From Candidatus Methanorbis basalitermitum (GTDB lineage: Archaea; Halobacteriota; Methanomicrobia; Methanomicrobiales; Methanocorpusculaceae): a stretch of DNA of 64,000 nt. The notes under the pieces are model-generated. The model ran no database searches. It had not been told where the DNA came from and saw nothing but the letters and a program-made list of their open reading frames with translations. Location: positions 1 to 64,000 of the forward strand of contig JAITSY010000008.1 of the NCBI GenBank assembly GCA_031287415.1. The letters run 5' to 3'. This document shows, in pieces, positions 1 through 9,798 of the stretch (its first letter is position 1; every line of letters begins with the position of its first letter). Position numbers and translations under genes: made by a program.

Positions 1-2
1 CA

Positions 3-119
3 TTTGTGTCAGCATCCGAAGGAGCGAAATGGGCGGTCGTGATTAATGATGTCATCACTACCGTGAAGGAGATCGGACCAAGCCCCATTGCAGCAGAAAG
101 AAAGAGAAGAGGGCTGTAA
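3..119 (+). CDS. 3' end of an unidentified CDS (...FVSASEGAKWAVVINDVITTVKEIGPSPIAAERKRRGL*), runs off window start
   Basis: Open frame from window edge to TAA at 117-119, upstream of fwdD in the same direction. Confidence 0.5.
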   Translation, partial: FVSASEGAKWAVVINDVITTVKEIGPSPIAAERKRRGL

Positions 120-193
120 GATGAAGCAATTGCAGCGATCCGTGCTATTATCCATTAATACATCAATGTACACAATGAGAGGAGGTGTGTAAG

Positions 194-616
194 ATGAATG
201 CATTACATCTCAATATGGTTACCCAGCGTGCCGTCGAAGAAGGCGAAGCAATGGAAGCCGGGAAAACCACCCAAAAATATTTTGATGTCTGTACCGTTAT
301 CGAGATGAATGCGGATGACATCAAAGCGATGGAAATTCCTCCCAACGCTATTGTCAAGGTAACCAGCGAATGTGGTGAGGTCATTGTTAAAGCTATCATT
401 GCTCGACAGACCTGCCCCCGTGGCCTCTGCCACATGCGCCAGAGTGTCTGGGCAAACCAAGTCGTTCCCCCACGGACCCAATCCACGGGAGAACCGCAGT
501 ACAGTGGTTTCCCGGTTACAGTCGAACCGGCCCTGGATGCAAGAATCGTTCCTGCTGTTGAGCTTGTTCAAAAAGCCTGTAACAAATGGAATGGCAAGCT
601 TCTGTGGCCAATGTGA
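194..616 (+). CDS. fwdD: Formylmethanofuran dehydrogenase subunit D (molybdopterin dinucleotide-binding domain)
   Basis: ORF 185..616, ATG likely at 194; operon position before fwdB; TCPRGLCHMRQ segment. Confidence 0.85.
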   Translation: MNALHLNMVTQRAVEEGEAMEAGKTTQKYFDVCTVIEMNADDIKAMEIPPNAIVKVTSECGEVIVKAIIARQTCPRGLCHMRQSVWANQVVPPRTQSTGEPQYSGFPVTVEPALDARIVPAVELVQKACNKWNGKLLWPM

Positions 617-626
617 GGTTTAGATA

Positions 627-2024
627 ATGTCAGAAGTAATCAAAAATGTTGCATGCCCGTACTGCGGTGCTTGCTGTGACGATCTGGTGGTCACTGTTGA
701 AAACGGCAAGATTCTTGAGGTCCAAAATGCGTGTGTCATCGGCACGGAAATCTACCATCATGCTTCCCGTGAAGGACGTGTAGGTAGCCCGCGTATGCGC
801 CAACCGGACGGAACCTACAAGGATATCACCTACGATGAAGCTATTGACTACACCGCACGAATGCTGATAAAGGCAAAAAAACCGCTGATCTATGGATTTG
901 GTTCCACCAACTGCGAAGGTCAAGCAGCTGCAGGTCGTGTCGCCGAGGAAGCGGGAGCAGTGCTTGATAATTGTGCATCCATCTGCCATGGTTCTTCCTT
1001 CCTTGCAATCTTTGATACTGGATATCCATCCTGTACTCTCGGTGAGGTTAAAAACCGTGCGGATGTCGTCATCTACTGGGGTTCCAATGCGGCACACGCC
1101 CACCCCCGGCATATGTCCCGCTATGGTGTGTTCCCGAGGGGATTTTTTACCAACAAAGGTCATCGTGGAAGAAAAGTCATCACCGTTGACCCGAGATACA
1201 CCGACACTGCACGTTGTTCGGATATCTTCCTGCAGGTAAAACAAGGCCACGACTATGACCTTTTCGATGCATTCCGTATGGTCATGCGCGGTTACGTGGA
1301 TGATGTGCCGGAGATCGTTGCTGGCATTCCTAAAGAAAAGATTCTGGAAGTCTGTGACATCATCAAGATGGGACGTTATGTGCATATCTTCTTTGGTATG
1401 GGTCTCTGTCACTCCGATGGCCGCAACCACAACGTTGACATTGCCATCAATCTGGTCCGCGACATCAATGAAATTACCAAGTGTACGATTATGGCAATGC
1501 GCGGACACTACAACATTGCAGGTCCCGGTGTTGTCTGGTCTTGGCAATTTGGTTTCCCGTACTGCATTGATCTGTCAAAGGGATCCCATGCACACATGAA
1601 TCCCGGAGAAACCTCCTCTGTTGACCTTGCAAACCGCGGGGAAGTCGATGCGTTCATCAACATCGGGACTGATGCAGGGGCGCATTTCCCGATTCGCTCC
1701 TTTGAAAAACTCGGTTCCCGCGTTCCGATGGTTACCATTGACCCAAGTGTTAACATGGCGGCAACCGTCTCTGACGTTCATATTCCGGTAGCAATCGTTG
1801 GTGTGGAAACCGGCGGTATCTGCTATCGTATGGACAACGTGCCAATTCAGTACCGTGCGGTTGTTCCGCCGTACAACGGCATTCTGACCGATGAAGAGTT
1901 GTTTAACAGAATCTTAAACCGGATGCTTGAATTGAAGACTGAAGGTATTGAATGTGACGGCAAATGGGAGTATGCAAAACCATTGCCCTCGTTAATCCCG
2001 GTAAAGATTGAACCGGAGGCATAA
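627..2024 (+). CDS. fwdB: Formylmethanofuran dehydrogenase subunit B
   Basis: 465 aa; N-terminal CPYCGACCDDL; CASICHGSSF active-site region with Cys. Confidence 0.92.
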   Translation: MSEVIKNVACPYCGACCDDLVVTVENGKILEVQNACVIGTEIYHHASREGRVGSPRMRQPDGTYKDITYDEAIDYTARMLIKAKKPLIYGFGSTNCEGQAAAGRVAEEAGAVLDNCASICHGSSFLAIFDTGYPSCTLGEVKNRADVVIYWGSNAAHAHPRHMSRYGVFPRGFFTNKGHRGRKVITVDPRYTDTARCSDIFLQVKQGHDYDLFDAFRMVMRGYVDDVPEIVAGIPKEKILEVCDIIKMGRYVHIFFGMGLCHSDGRNHNVDIAINLVRDINEITKCTIMAMRGHYNIAGPGVVWSWQFGFPYCIDLSKGSHAHMNPGETSSVDLANRGEVDAFINIGTDAGAHFPIRSFEKLGSRVPMVTIDPSVNMAATVSDVHIPVAIVGVETGGICYRMDNVPIQYRAVVPPYNGILTDEELFNRILNRMLELKTEGIECDGKWEYAKPLPSLIPVKIEPEA

Positions 2025-2028
2025 ACCA

Positions 2029-3750
2029 ATGACCGAGTACATCATCAAAAATGGGTGCGTTGTCGATCCGACGCAGGGTATCAATTCCCAGAAGATGGAT
2101 ATCTGCATTAAAGACGGCAAATTCGTTGACAAAGTCAGTGGTGCTGCCAAGGTTATTGATGCGTCCGGTAAGCTGGTCATGGCAGCCGGCGTGGACATCC
2201 ACTCCCATGTTGCTGGCCCGAAGGTGGACATGGGCCGCCTCTTCCGTCCGGAAGACAAACTCTTCCGTTCTCCGATGCGGGGAAAGAACACCCGAATGGA
2301 GATGGGATTTTCTGTCCCTAGCACTACCAAAACAGGTTATGACTATGCACGTCTTGGTTTCTCTTTTGTGATGGAAGCTGCAATGCCGCCTCTTGAGGCA
2401 GCACATGTACACGAGGAGATCCGCGACACGCCGATCATTGATGAAGGCGCCATGCCTGTTTTGGCAAACAACTGGTTCCTTCTCGAATATTTCAAGAATG
2501 GCGAGATTGAAAATGCCGGTGCATATGCATCATGGATTCTCAATGCAACCCGCGGATTTGCTCTGAAATGCGTGAACCCCGGAGGAACGGAAGCGTGGGG
2601 ATGGGGTTTAAACTGCATTACCATCCATGACAAAGTCCCGTACTTCGACATCACGCCGGCTGAAATCGTTGCCGGTCTGATGGAAACGAACGAGTACCTC
2701 CGTCTGCCGCACTCTGTGCATGTGCACGCAAACAACCTCGGCAACCCGGGCAACTACACGACGACACTTGACACTCTCAAGCTTGCCGAAGGCTTTGCCC
2801 CAAACAATGACTTTGGCCGCGAACAGGTTATGCACCACACGCACATCCAGTTCCACTGCTATGGCGGGGAGTCCTTCAAGTCCGACTCATTTGAATCCAA
2901 GTCAAAGGAGGTTATGGATTACGTCAACAGCCGGAAAAAGCTGACCGTAGACATTGGTCAGGTCACGCTTGACGAGACCACGACAATGACTGCTGATGGT
3001 CCGTTCGAATATCACTTAACCCACATGAACCACCTGAAGTGGTCCAATGTGGATGTGGAGTTGGAGACCGCAGCAGGTATTGTTCCGTTCGTGTACGACC
3101 CGGCAACCTTCATTGCCGGTGCCCAGTGGGCAATCGGTCTGGAGATTGCGTTGTTTGCAAAGGACAAGGATCGCTGTTTCGTTACGACCGACCACCCGAA
3201 CGCCGGTCCGTTTTGGAGATATCCAAGAATCTATAAGTGGCTGCTTTCTGCAAAGGCCCGTAACGATGTTATCGAGAACCAGCTGAAATATGGCGGCAAG
3301 GTTATCGATAGAACCTATATTGGAGAGCTTGCCGACAAGGAGATTACGCTCTACGAGCTTGCCCAGATGACCCGGTCCGGTGTTGCAAAGGCCCTCGGTC
3401 TGAAGGACATGTACGGCAGCTTAAAGACTGGTCTTGCAGCAAACGTTGCCGTTTACGACATTGACCCAGCAAATCTTCCAAGCGATCCGGAGCAGTATGA
3501 GAAAGCATTCGGCAGCTGTTTTGCGTTCTTCAAGGATGGTATTCTTGCTGTTGAGGATCACGAGATTGTTAACTACTCGATGCCGAAGAAGACTGTCTGG
3601 GTCAACTCGATCGTGCCGGAGAACAAACAGGTCAAGCGTGATATCCGCGACAAGTTCCTGCACTCCTACACGATTGCCCTTGACAACTATGCTGTCTTTG
3701 ATGAACACGTGCACAACCCGTACGCAATCAAGGTGGACATCACCTCATAG
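2029..3750 (+). CDS. fwdA: Formylmethanofuran dehydrogenase subunit A (amidohydrolase fold)
   Basis: GVDIHSHVAG metal-binding motif; follows fwdB; ATG at 2029. Confidence 0.92.
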   Translation: MTEYIIKNGCVVDPTQGINSQKMDICIKDGKFVDKVSGAAKVIDASGKLVMAAGVDIHSHVAGPKVDMGRLFRPEDKLFRSPMRGKNTRMEMGFSVPSTTKTGYDYARLGFSFVMEAAMPPLEAAHVHEEIRDTPIIDEGAMPVLANNWFLLEYFKNGEIENAGAYASWILNATRGFALKCVNPGGTEAWGWGLNCITIHDKVPYFDITPAEIVAGLMETNEYLRLPHSVHVHANNLGNPGNYTTTLDTLKLAEGFAPNNDFGREQVMHHTHIQFHCYGGESFKSDSFESKSKEVMDYVNSRKKLTVDIGQVTLDETTTMTADGPFEYHLTHMNHLKWSNVDVELETAAGIVPFVYDPATFIAGAQWAIGLEIALFAKDKDRCFVTTDHPNAGPFWRYPRIYKWLLSAKARNDVIENQLKYGGKVIDRTYIGELADKEITLYELAQMTRSGVAKALGLKDMYGSLKTGLAANVAVYDIDPANLPSDPEQYEKAFGSCFAFFKDGILAVEDHEIVNYSMPKKTVWVNSIVPENKQVKRDIRDKFLHSYTIALDNYAVFDEHVHNPYAIKVDITS

Positions 3751-3761
3751 GCGGAGACAAC

Positions 3762-4562
3762 ATGAGCACAGTAACAGTAACACTGAAAAAACAACCGGAG
3801 CTGTATTTCGAGGCGGATCTTATCACGCCAGATCAGTTTGCCGGCAAATCTGCCGAGGAAATCGGTGCGGTTGAAATCTCTGAAGGTAAGATCAAGTACC
3901 CGCTTTCCACGGTCGCCACAATCGGGGGAGCCCCCGGAGTAACAGCCGCAGAAACGATGATTGTTTTAAACGGCGATTGGAGTCGCGTGAAACGCATCGG
4001 TCAGCAGATGACTGCAGGCGAGATTGTGATAAACAGCAACACCGATATGTACACGGGTGGCTGGATGAAGGGCGGGAAGATAACCGTCAACGGCGATGTT
4101 GATTCTTTCACCGGTATTGCGATGGCAGGCGGTGAGCTTATGGTTAACGGCAAGGCCGAGAATCATGTTGGCTGTGCATATCGTGGTGACTGGCGCGGTA
4201 TGACCGGCGGCGTGCTTCGCGTGACCGGCAGTGCTGGCAATGACATTGGTACTTTCATGCGCGGTGGAACCATCATCATCGAGGGTGACGTGTTTATCCA
4301 TGTGCTGACCCATGGTGAGGGCGGAACCATCATCATTAAAGGAAATGTCGAGGGACGCGTCGGTGGTCAGGCAGTGAAGGGCGCCGTTTACGTCTTTGGC
4401 ACGATCAAGTACATGATGCCTGGGTACAAGTACGTTGACAATGTTGAGGCTGAAATTGACGGAGAAAAGGCAGTTTTTGCCCACTACATCGGGGATCTTG
4501 GCGAACGCCACCCAACCTCGAAAAATCAGATTGTTTTTGCCAATCTCTATCTGAAGAAATAA
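3762..4562 (+). CDS. fwdC: Formylmethanofuran dehydrogenase subunit C
   Basis: Repeated GGxIxVxGDV beta-helix repeats, GltB C-terminal-like; follows fwdA. Confidence 0.92.
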   Translation: MSTVTVTLKKQPELYFEADLITPDQFAGKSAEEIGAVEISEGKIKYPLSTVATIGGAPGVTAAETMIVLNGDWSRVKRIGQQMTAGEIVINSNTDMYTGGWMKGGKITVNGDVDSFTGIAMAGGELMVNGKAENHVGCAYRGDWRGMTGGVLRVTGSAGNDIGTFMRGGTIIIEGDVFIHVLTHGEGGTIIIKGNVEGRVGGQAVKGAVYVFGTIKYMMPGYKYVDNVEAEIDGEKAVFAHYIGDLGERHPTSKNQIVFANLYLKK

Positions 4563-4593
4563 CATTTTTCACCAACATTTTTGTGAGAGAATT

Positions 4594-5151
4594 ATGACCG
4601 AAAACGGCAACCCAGTTTTTTTCAGTACTCATCTGCATGAAGATCTTGCGCATGCGTTTGAAGATTTGCGGAAGGTTCGCGAAGAGATTACAGAGGCAAT
4701 TCGCCTGGTAGAGGATGCTGCGGCACAGAGTTCCGACAAGGAGCGTGAAGCAGAGCTGAGATCGTATGCGGATATCTTCCTTGGGTCAGTGGATGATCTG
4801 GAAAAGTGGATTACGACCTATGAGGCGGCGGTGAATGCGAAACTCGCAGGAAATCCTCTGGTCTATGAACGAGATACGTATCAAACGCTGGTTCGGATTC
4901 TTCAATGGGACTGTATTGATGTCCGCCAGCTTGCTCGCTGGATTCGGGAGATGAAGGAGCTGACGTCGCACATCGGTTTGAATGTGCCGTATCTTCTGCA
5001 CGTGAAACAGATTCCGACCGAGCCTATTCCTGAGGATGTGGTAAAATACCCGGTGTTTATTATGGATCGTCAAGGATATTGCCTCTGCGGCATGGATCTT
5101 GCCGAAATTCGCTTTATCGATGAAGTCCGGGAATTGATGGCGGAAAGATAA
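4594..5151 (+). CDS. Uncharacterised protein, paralog of 10129..10707 (C-terminal KYPVFIMDRQGYCLCG)
   Basis: 185 aa ORF; conserved core shared with the second copy in the window. Confidence 0.8.
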   Translation: MTENGNPVFFSTHLHEDLAHAFEDLRKVREEITEAIRLVEDAAAQSSDKEREAELRSYADIFLGSVDDLEKWITTYEAAVNAKLAGNPLVYERDTYQTLVRILQWDCIDVRQLARWIREMKELTSHIGLNVPYLLHVKQIPTEPIPEDVVKYPVFIMDRQGYCLCGMDLAEIRFIDEVRELMAER

Positions 5152-5226
5152 TTTCGGTAGGATGTTCTTTGTGAAACTCTGTAGTTTGGTGTTTTCTTAG
5201 ATTTCGAGATACTTCCGCTCTCTTTT

Positions 5227-6105
5227 TCAGGTATTGGTGGATCCCTCGGGAAGTTTTTTCGGTAGGGATGCTTTGAACTCATCTATATTCAGATCTTTGC
5301 CCAGCTGCCGGGCGATCGGGGTGTCGAAGCTTGCGTACCGATAGATCCAGTCGATGATGAGGTCGATCACTTTGAGTGCGGTTTCTTCGGAATTGACAGT
5401 GATGAGCTGCATGCCGGCTTTGGGATGGCGTCCGCGCCGGCCGCCGAGGGTAATGCGGTAAGAAGCAGGTTTTGATTCGAGAATGTCGTAGACACAGGAT
5501 CTGACGCAGGTTCCGCAGTCTACACAGGCGTCGCTGTCCATGACAACCCTGCCTTCCCTGACACGGAGGGCTTCTTCTTGGCAGTACTGGACGCAGGTTC
5601 CGCAGCCGGTACAGTAGCCTGGCTGGCGGATGGGCGTGCAGATGCCGGTGATGCCGATTTCGTTGAGGGTTTCGCTGGTACAGGCATTCGGGCACGCAGA
5701 GATTGCAATACGAATTTTTCCAGGCATGTTTTTCCCAAAATATTTGGCATCAATTTTTTTTGCCATGCCGGTGGCATCGATGTTGGCGAATTTACAGCGT
5801 TCGGTGCCGGGGCATGCGGTGATGTTGACAACTTCGTTTCGCTCTGCCCCGATGCTGTTTCCGCCTGTAAGCAAGTCTTCGTAAAATGCGGGGATCTGAG
5901 CTGCGGATATGTGCGGGATTTCCAGGGTTTGTCGAGTGGTCAGATGAAGTTCATTTGTTCCGTATTTTTTCGCAAGTTGTGCTGCGGCGATCATCTGGTC
6001 TGCGGTTGTGGCGCCTGCCGGCATCCGCAGACGAATGGTGCAGTGTTCACCATCAGCTTCTGTTATTACCCCGCCCATTTCGTATATTCTTGAGTCGGAT
6101 TTCAT
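5227..6105 (-). CDS. Small siroheme nitrite/sulfite reductase-like protein with ferredoxin domain (Dsr-like protein)
   Basis: HLTTRQTLEIPHI, ACPGTERCKFANID, SACPNACTS, two CxxCxxC ferredoxin clusters. Confidence 0.85.
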   Translation of the reverse strand: MKSDSRIYEMGGVITEADGEHCTIRLRMPAGATTADQMIAAAQLAKKYGTNELHLTTRQTLEIPHISAAQIPAFYEDLLTGGNSIGAERNEVVNITACPGTERCKFANIDATGMAKKIDAKYFGKNMPGKIRIAISACPNACTSETLNEIGITGICTPIRQPGYCTGCGTCVQYCQEEALRVREGRVVMDSDACVDCGTCVRSCVYDILESKPASYRITLGGRRGRHPKAGMQLITVNSEETALKVIDLIIDWIYRYASFDTPIARQLGKDLNIDEFKASLPKKLPEGSTNT

Positions 6106-6242
6106 TTATTCATATTCGTATACTATGTTTATTAATATGAGTCTCTTGTACGTGGAGAACTCCTATAATTTTTGGAAATTTCGTGTACTTGACCCGACCC
6201 TGGTGTGCAGGGTTGCCTCTACGGCTCGCTGTGGAAATGGGG

Positions 6243-7148
6243 TTAGTTCTGGAGGCAGTAGGCGTTCGTTGGGTCCATTCCCTCAATGCCAAGCGGTTTT
6301 AAGCTCTTCATCACTTTTTCTCGGAATTCGGTGAACTCCTCGTTCGTCAGCTGTTCGGGCAGCATCTGGTCGGATGCGATGCTGCGGGATATCCAGTAGA
6401 TGATCTTTTCGGCAATCTCCACCACATCGTTTTCTGACTTAGCGATGTAAAAGGTCCTGCCGATCTTTGGATGGCGTCCACGCCGGCCACCGAGGGTAAT
6501 GAGATAGAGGGCGTCCTCAAAGTTGATGTACTGGAAGTGGCAGGCGTGAATGCAGAAGCCACAGAGCATACAATCTTCTTGATTGAGCCGAAGCTTGCCG
6601 TTTTCGATGATAATTGCGTGTTCACGGCAGTAGTGTCTGCAGGTTCCACAGCCGGTGCAGAGACCTTCATTCCGTACCGGGCGGCGGAGACCGGTGACGC
6701 CAATCTCATTGAGTCTCTCGCTGGTGCAGCCGTTCGGGCACGCAGAGATGGCTATCCTGACTTTCACTGGCATTTCTTTGCCGAAATGCTTTTTATCCAG
6801 CTTTTTTGCAAGAGATACGGAGTCGATAACAGCATATTTGCAGTTATTGGTGCCAAGACACGAGGTGACGTTGACAACTTCGTTGCGCTCAGCGCCGATG
6901 GGGGTCCCGTTCTTTTCCAAGTCTGCAAGCAGTTTGTCCAGCATTTCAGGACCTACATGGAGCAGTTCAATGGTCTGGCGGGTGGTTAGGTGGGTAGTGA
7001 TGATGCCGTATTTTTTTGCAATTATGGCAATGCCGCCTAGTGCTTCAACACCGAGCAGTCCTGCGGGAATTCGGAGCCGGATAATATAGTGTTCGTTGTC
7101 CCGTTCTGGGATAACGCCTCCTTTGAGATAGAGTGCTGGGTCTGCCAT
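6243..7148 (-). CDS. Second small siroheme nitrite/sulfite reductase-like protein with ferredoxin domain
   Basis: Clear paralog of 5227..6105; TTRQTIELLHV, SCLGTNNCKYAVID, SACPNGCTS. Confidence 0.85.
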   Translation of the reverse strand: MADPALYLKGGVIPERDNEHYIIRLRIPAGLLGVEALGGIAIIAKKYGIITTHLTTRQTIELLHVGPEMLDKLLADLEKNGTPIGAERNEVVNVTSCLGTNNCKYAVIDSVSLAKKLDKKHFGKEMPVKVRIAISACPNGCTSERLNEIGVTGLRRPVRNEGLCTGCGTCRHYCREHAIIIENGKLRLNQEDCMLCGFCIHACHFQYINFEDALYLITLGGRRGRHPKIGRTFYIAKSENDVVEIAEKIIYWISRSIASDQMLPEQLTNEEFTEFREKVMKSLKPLGIEGMDPTNAYCLQN

Positions 7149-7465
7149 TGTACCTCAATCATACGAGAGGGAATGATATAAAAATTCTGTTTATTGCAAA
7201 GGGACTTCAGGAAGACTGATTTCTGCGGTCGATTTGACAATTTTCTGGTGAATGCAGCGCATTGTTCAAGGTGTTCCTGTGTTCCAAGCGTCATGCCGCG
7301 GGGAGCGGTTTTGACTCCTATTTGTGGGGTTGTTGGGTTACTGTTTTACCAAAGACCTTGTCTGGCACCATGACACCACTCAGAAAGTCAGGGGCCATTA
7401 CTAATTTTCCGTTTTTTGCGGAGATTTATTGGATCAATGCCTGCTGGTAAGAAAAGTACGATGGA

Positions 7466-7569
7466 ATGGCTGCATGCTTCTGATAGAGGTTAGCCGACAT
7501 AATCAATGGCGTACAGTGGTTGCACGTGATACATGTGCAACGCTGCGCAAGCGTTCTGCATGCAGCCAT
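7466..7569 (-). repeat. Palindromic repeat family 1 copy, 12-bp perfect terminal inverted repeats
   Basis: ATGGCTGCATGC ... GCATGCAGCCAT. Confidence 0.8.
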
Positions 7570-7609
7570 CGCAAGGGCCAGTCAGCAGATCCCCTGCTCT
7601 AACCGTTTT

Positions 7610-8131
7610 TCATGTTCGGGTGTAGCTAATTTTTAGCGGGACGGCTGTTTTAACGGTGTACATTGCCATGCATCCTGCAAGCGTGTCATTTGTCAGCTGT
7701 TCAATTTCTTCGTCGGAGGCGCTGGTCTTGATGCTGAAGTTGATGCGGTACTCGCCGACAAGCGGCTGATCGCCAAGTTTGAACTGTGCGTGATAGTCGA
7801 GGTCTGCTTCGATGGATGTGGTGAGTGCATCTACTTTGATGCCTTTTTTTTCTGCTGCGGTCATCAGGGTTGTGGATGCACAGCCGGCAATCCAGAACAG
7901 ACCAAAGGACATTGGGGACGGGCTGATGCCAGGTCCGTTAAAATTTGGATGGGATAGCGTCATTACAAACGGTTTGTCGGAGGTTCTTGCGGCTGCAGTA
8001 AATTGCGGCCCTTGTTCATCAAAAAGCCAGGTACCCTCCATTTTGGTGGTGAATTTTGCGGCTTCATCATTGGCTTTGATGTCTGCCTCGTACTGTTTGA
8101 CCTGTGAAATGTCGATGTTGTTGAGTGGCAT
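7610..8131 (-). CDS. OsmC family protein
   Basis: ORF 7610..8203, ATG likely at 8131; layout SPMSFGLFWIAGCASTTL...KKGIKVDALTTSIEADLD is OsmC-like. Confidence 0.65.
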   Translation of the reverse strand: MPLNNIDISQVKQYEADIKANDEAAKFTTKMEGTWLFDEQGPQFTAAARTSDKPFVMTLSHPNFNGPGISPSPMSFGLFWIAGCASTTLMTAAEKKGIKVDALTTSIEADLDYHAQFKLGDQPLVGEYRINFSIKTSASDEEIEQLTNDTLAGCMAMYTVKTAVPLKISYTRT

Positions 8132-8199
8132 GATATTTCTCCTTGTAGATTTTTGTGAAAACATCAAGGCGGCGTAGCCGTTGCCCCTGCTTTCCGTTC

Positions 8200-8461
8200 T
8201 CACTTTGGGGTTGCAGCGATGTCATTAGATATTTCTGGTGACAAAGTTATGAGGTAGCAGTCATCTCCTTCTTTTTGGATACAGACCGCATAGCCCGTTG
8301 AGGTGAACGCCCCCTCGACGATTTTTACCTGCGTTACCGTCCCATAGAAGCTGAATGGAGTTCTCGGGCAGTACTTTTTTAAGGCGACCTTCAGCCTGAG
8401 CATCAGATAGGTACAGGATTCGCTGCGGTAGTCGAGGATCGTCTCTTTTAAGATTTGGCAT
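8200..8461 (-). pseudogene. Small conserved hypothetical, frameshifted near the start (MPNLK/ETILDYRSESCTYLMLRLKVALKKYCPRTPFSFYGT...)
   Basis: ATG at 8461 reads MPNLKRDD; loss of one A in CTTAAAAGAG restores one 86-aa frame ending at 8200. Confidence 0.6.
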
Positions 8462-8551
8462 TGTTATTTATATATGTTTTGTCGTTCTCTATTGATATAG
8501 ACAGTTATATTTCAGATTTGAAGATAAGTTCCCATTCAAACTGATAATCCC
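8462..8551 (-). repeat. Oriented repeat family 2, copy A
   Basis: rc: GGATTATCAGTTTGAATGGGAACTTATCTTCAAATCTGAAATATAACTGTCTATATCAATAGAGAACGACAAAACATATATAAATAAC. Confidence 0.85.
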
Positions 8552-8791
8552 ATTTAGTAATGATGATTTCCCAGAGACAGTCTTCGACAAGTTTTGCTTT
8601 GGATTTCCATCCTTTCTAGTTTGCGTACTCGGGTACGGAGTCGGTTGTGGCAGGGTCATGATTGCAGATGATAACAAGGGTGCTGCCGGCTGGCATATTT
8701 TTCATCTTCTGGTCAACGGAAAGAACGCAGAATGGGCATACTTTCCCTGTGATGTCAATTTTTCCGTCATTTTTCCGTCATACTTGTTCAT
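8505..8791 (-). pseudogene. TusA-like sulfurtransferase, disrupted by 11-bp tandem duplication and in-frame TAG
   Basis: MNKYDG[dup]KIDITGKVCPFCVLSVDQKMKNMPAGSTLVIICNHDPATTDSVPEYAN*KGWKSKAKLVEDCLWEIIITK. Confidence 0.7.
8758..8779 (-). repeat. 11-bp perfect tandem duplication (GACGGAAAAAT x2)
   Basis: + strand ATTTTTCCGTC at 8758-8768 and 8769-8779. Confidence 0.95.
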
Positions 8792-8792
8792 T

Positions 8793-9315
8793 TCATAGCC
8801 AAATTGCTTTAAAGGCTTCACTGATCCACGGGGAGACGAGTGTGGTAAAGGCGATTGCACCGGCGAACATGCCGATTACAAAGGCTGCTGCTTTGAGGTT
8901 TCCTTCCGAAGTCATGACAAGTTGACGGAGTGGGCATCCACCTAGAAGGGTTCCAATGAGACCGACGAAGAGACCGCCGATAATCATGAGAACAATGACG
9001 CCTGTCGTACTGACTGTTGGTGCGCCGGCGATAGCGATGAGCAGCTGACCGTCTTGGAGCCCCCAGAGAACTTTTGGAATTGCTGCTGGAACGACGAATG
9101 AGAAGATGAGGTAGAATGTACCAGCAGAGATGATGAGAGCAGTGTATCCTTTGAGGAGTCGGGTCTGGCGGAAGAGCATGTAGTCGCGAATGCCGCCGAT
9201 GGAACAGAACCCACTTCTCTGACTGAGCCATCCGACCGATAAGGCCAAAGATGATGGTTGCACATGGGACGAGAATGACTGCGGTTTCTTTTGCAATTAG
9301 GTAGTCTTCAACCAT
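8793..9315 (-). pseudogene. YeeE/YedE family transporter (half 2), frameshifted
   Basis: MVEDYLIAKETAVILVPCATIIFGLIG in one frame continues as WLSQRSGFCSIGGIRDYMLFRQ...GGCPLRQLVMTSEGN in another; lesion about 9228-9240. Confidence 0.75.
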
Positions 9316-9318
9316 TGT

Positions 9319-9798
9319 TTATGCCTCTATTCTCTTGAGGGCGATTTTAATCCCGATGAAGGCGCCGAGGATGGTTGCAATCAGGCCAAAAACTGCGACA
9401 AGGTCACCGTAGCCGATACGAAGTGCCAGACGGTACGGGCATGCACCCATAAAGAGGGCGAAGATCATAAAGAGAACTCCCCCTATGCCATAGGAGATGT
9501 AGCTTTTTCCGTCTCCTTTTTTGATCCGGAACTCTTTGTAGAGATTGGCAGCGGCGACTGCGCCTATTAGGACACCGACGATGCTTAAGACTGGCAGGGT
9601 TCCTGCAGCGACGGCATTTGCCGAAAGTGGCGCAAGAAAGAGGTTGCTCCCGGTAAGTGAATTGGTAATATAGTTGGTTAAATCACGGCCGTGACATGCA
9701 ACACAGAATCCGTATGCATGTGGTTCGCCTGCGGCAAACAGCAGTACCTGGATGAATGTTGCGCCGAATCCAAGGATAGCTCCGCAAACAAGCGGCAT
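9319..9798 (-). CDS. YeeE/YedE family transporter (half 1)
   Basis: 159 aa multi-TM with FALFMGACPYRLALRIGYGD motif. Confidence 0.7.
   Translation of the reverse strand: MPLVCGAILGFGATFIQVLLFAAGEPHAYGFCVACHGRDLTNYITNSLTGSNLFLAPLSANAVAAGTLPVLSIVGVLIGAVAAANLYKEFRIKKGDGKSYISYGIGGVLFMIFALFMGACPYRLALRIGYGDLVAVFGLIATILGAFIGIKIALKRIEA

Noticed and set aside
630-1547. Long minus-strand ORF (305 aa) antisense to fwdB
   Set aside because: Shadow of a strongly coding plus-strand gene; composition not protein-like.
627-2024. Selenocysteine version of FwdB
   Set aside because: The active-site region reads CASICHGSS with a normal TGC codon; no in-frame TGA.
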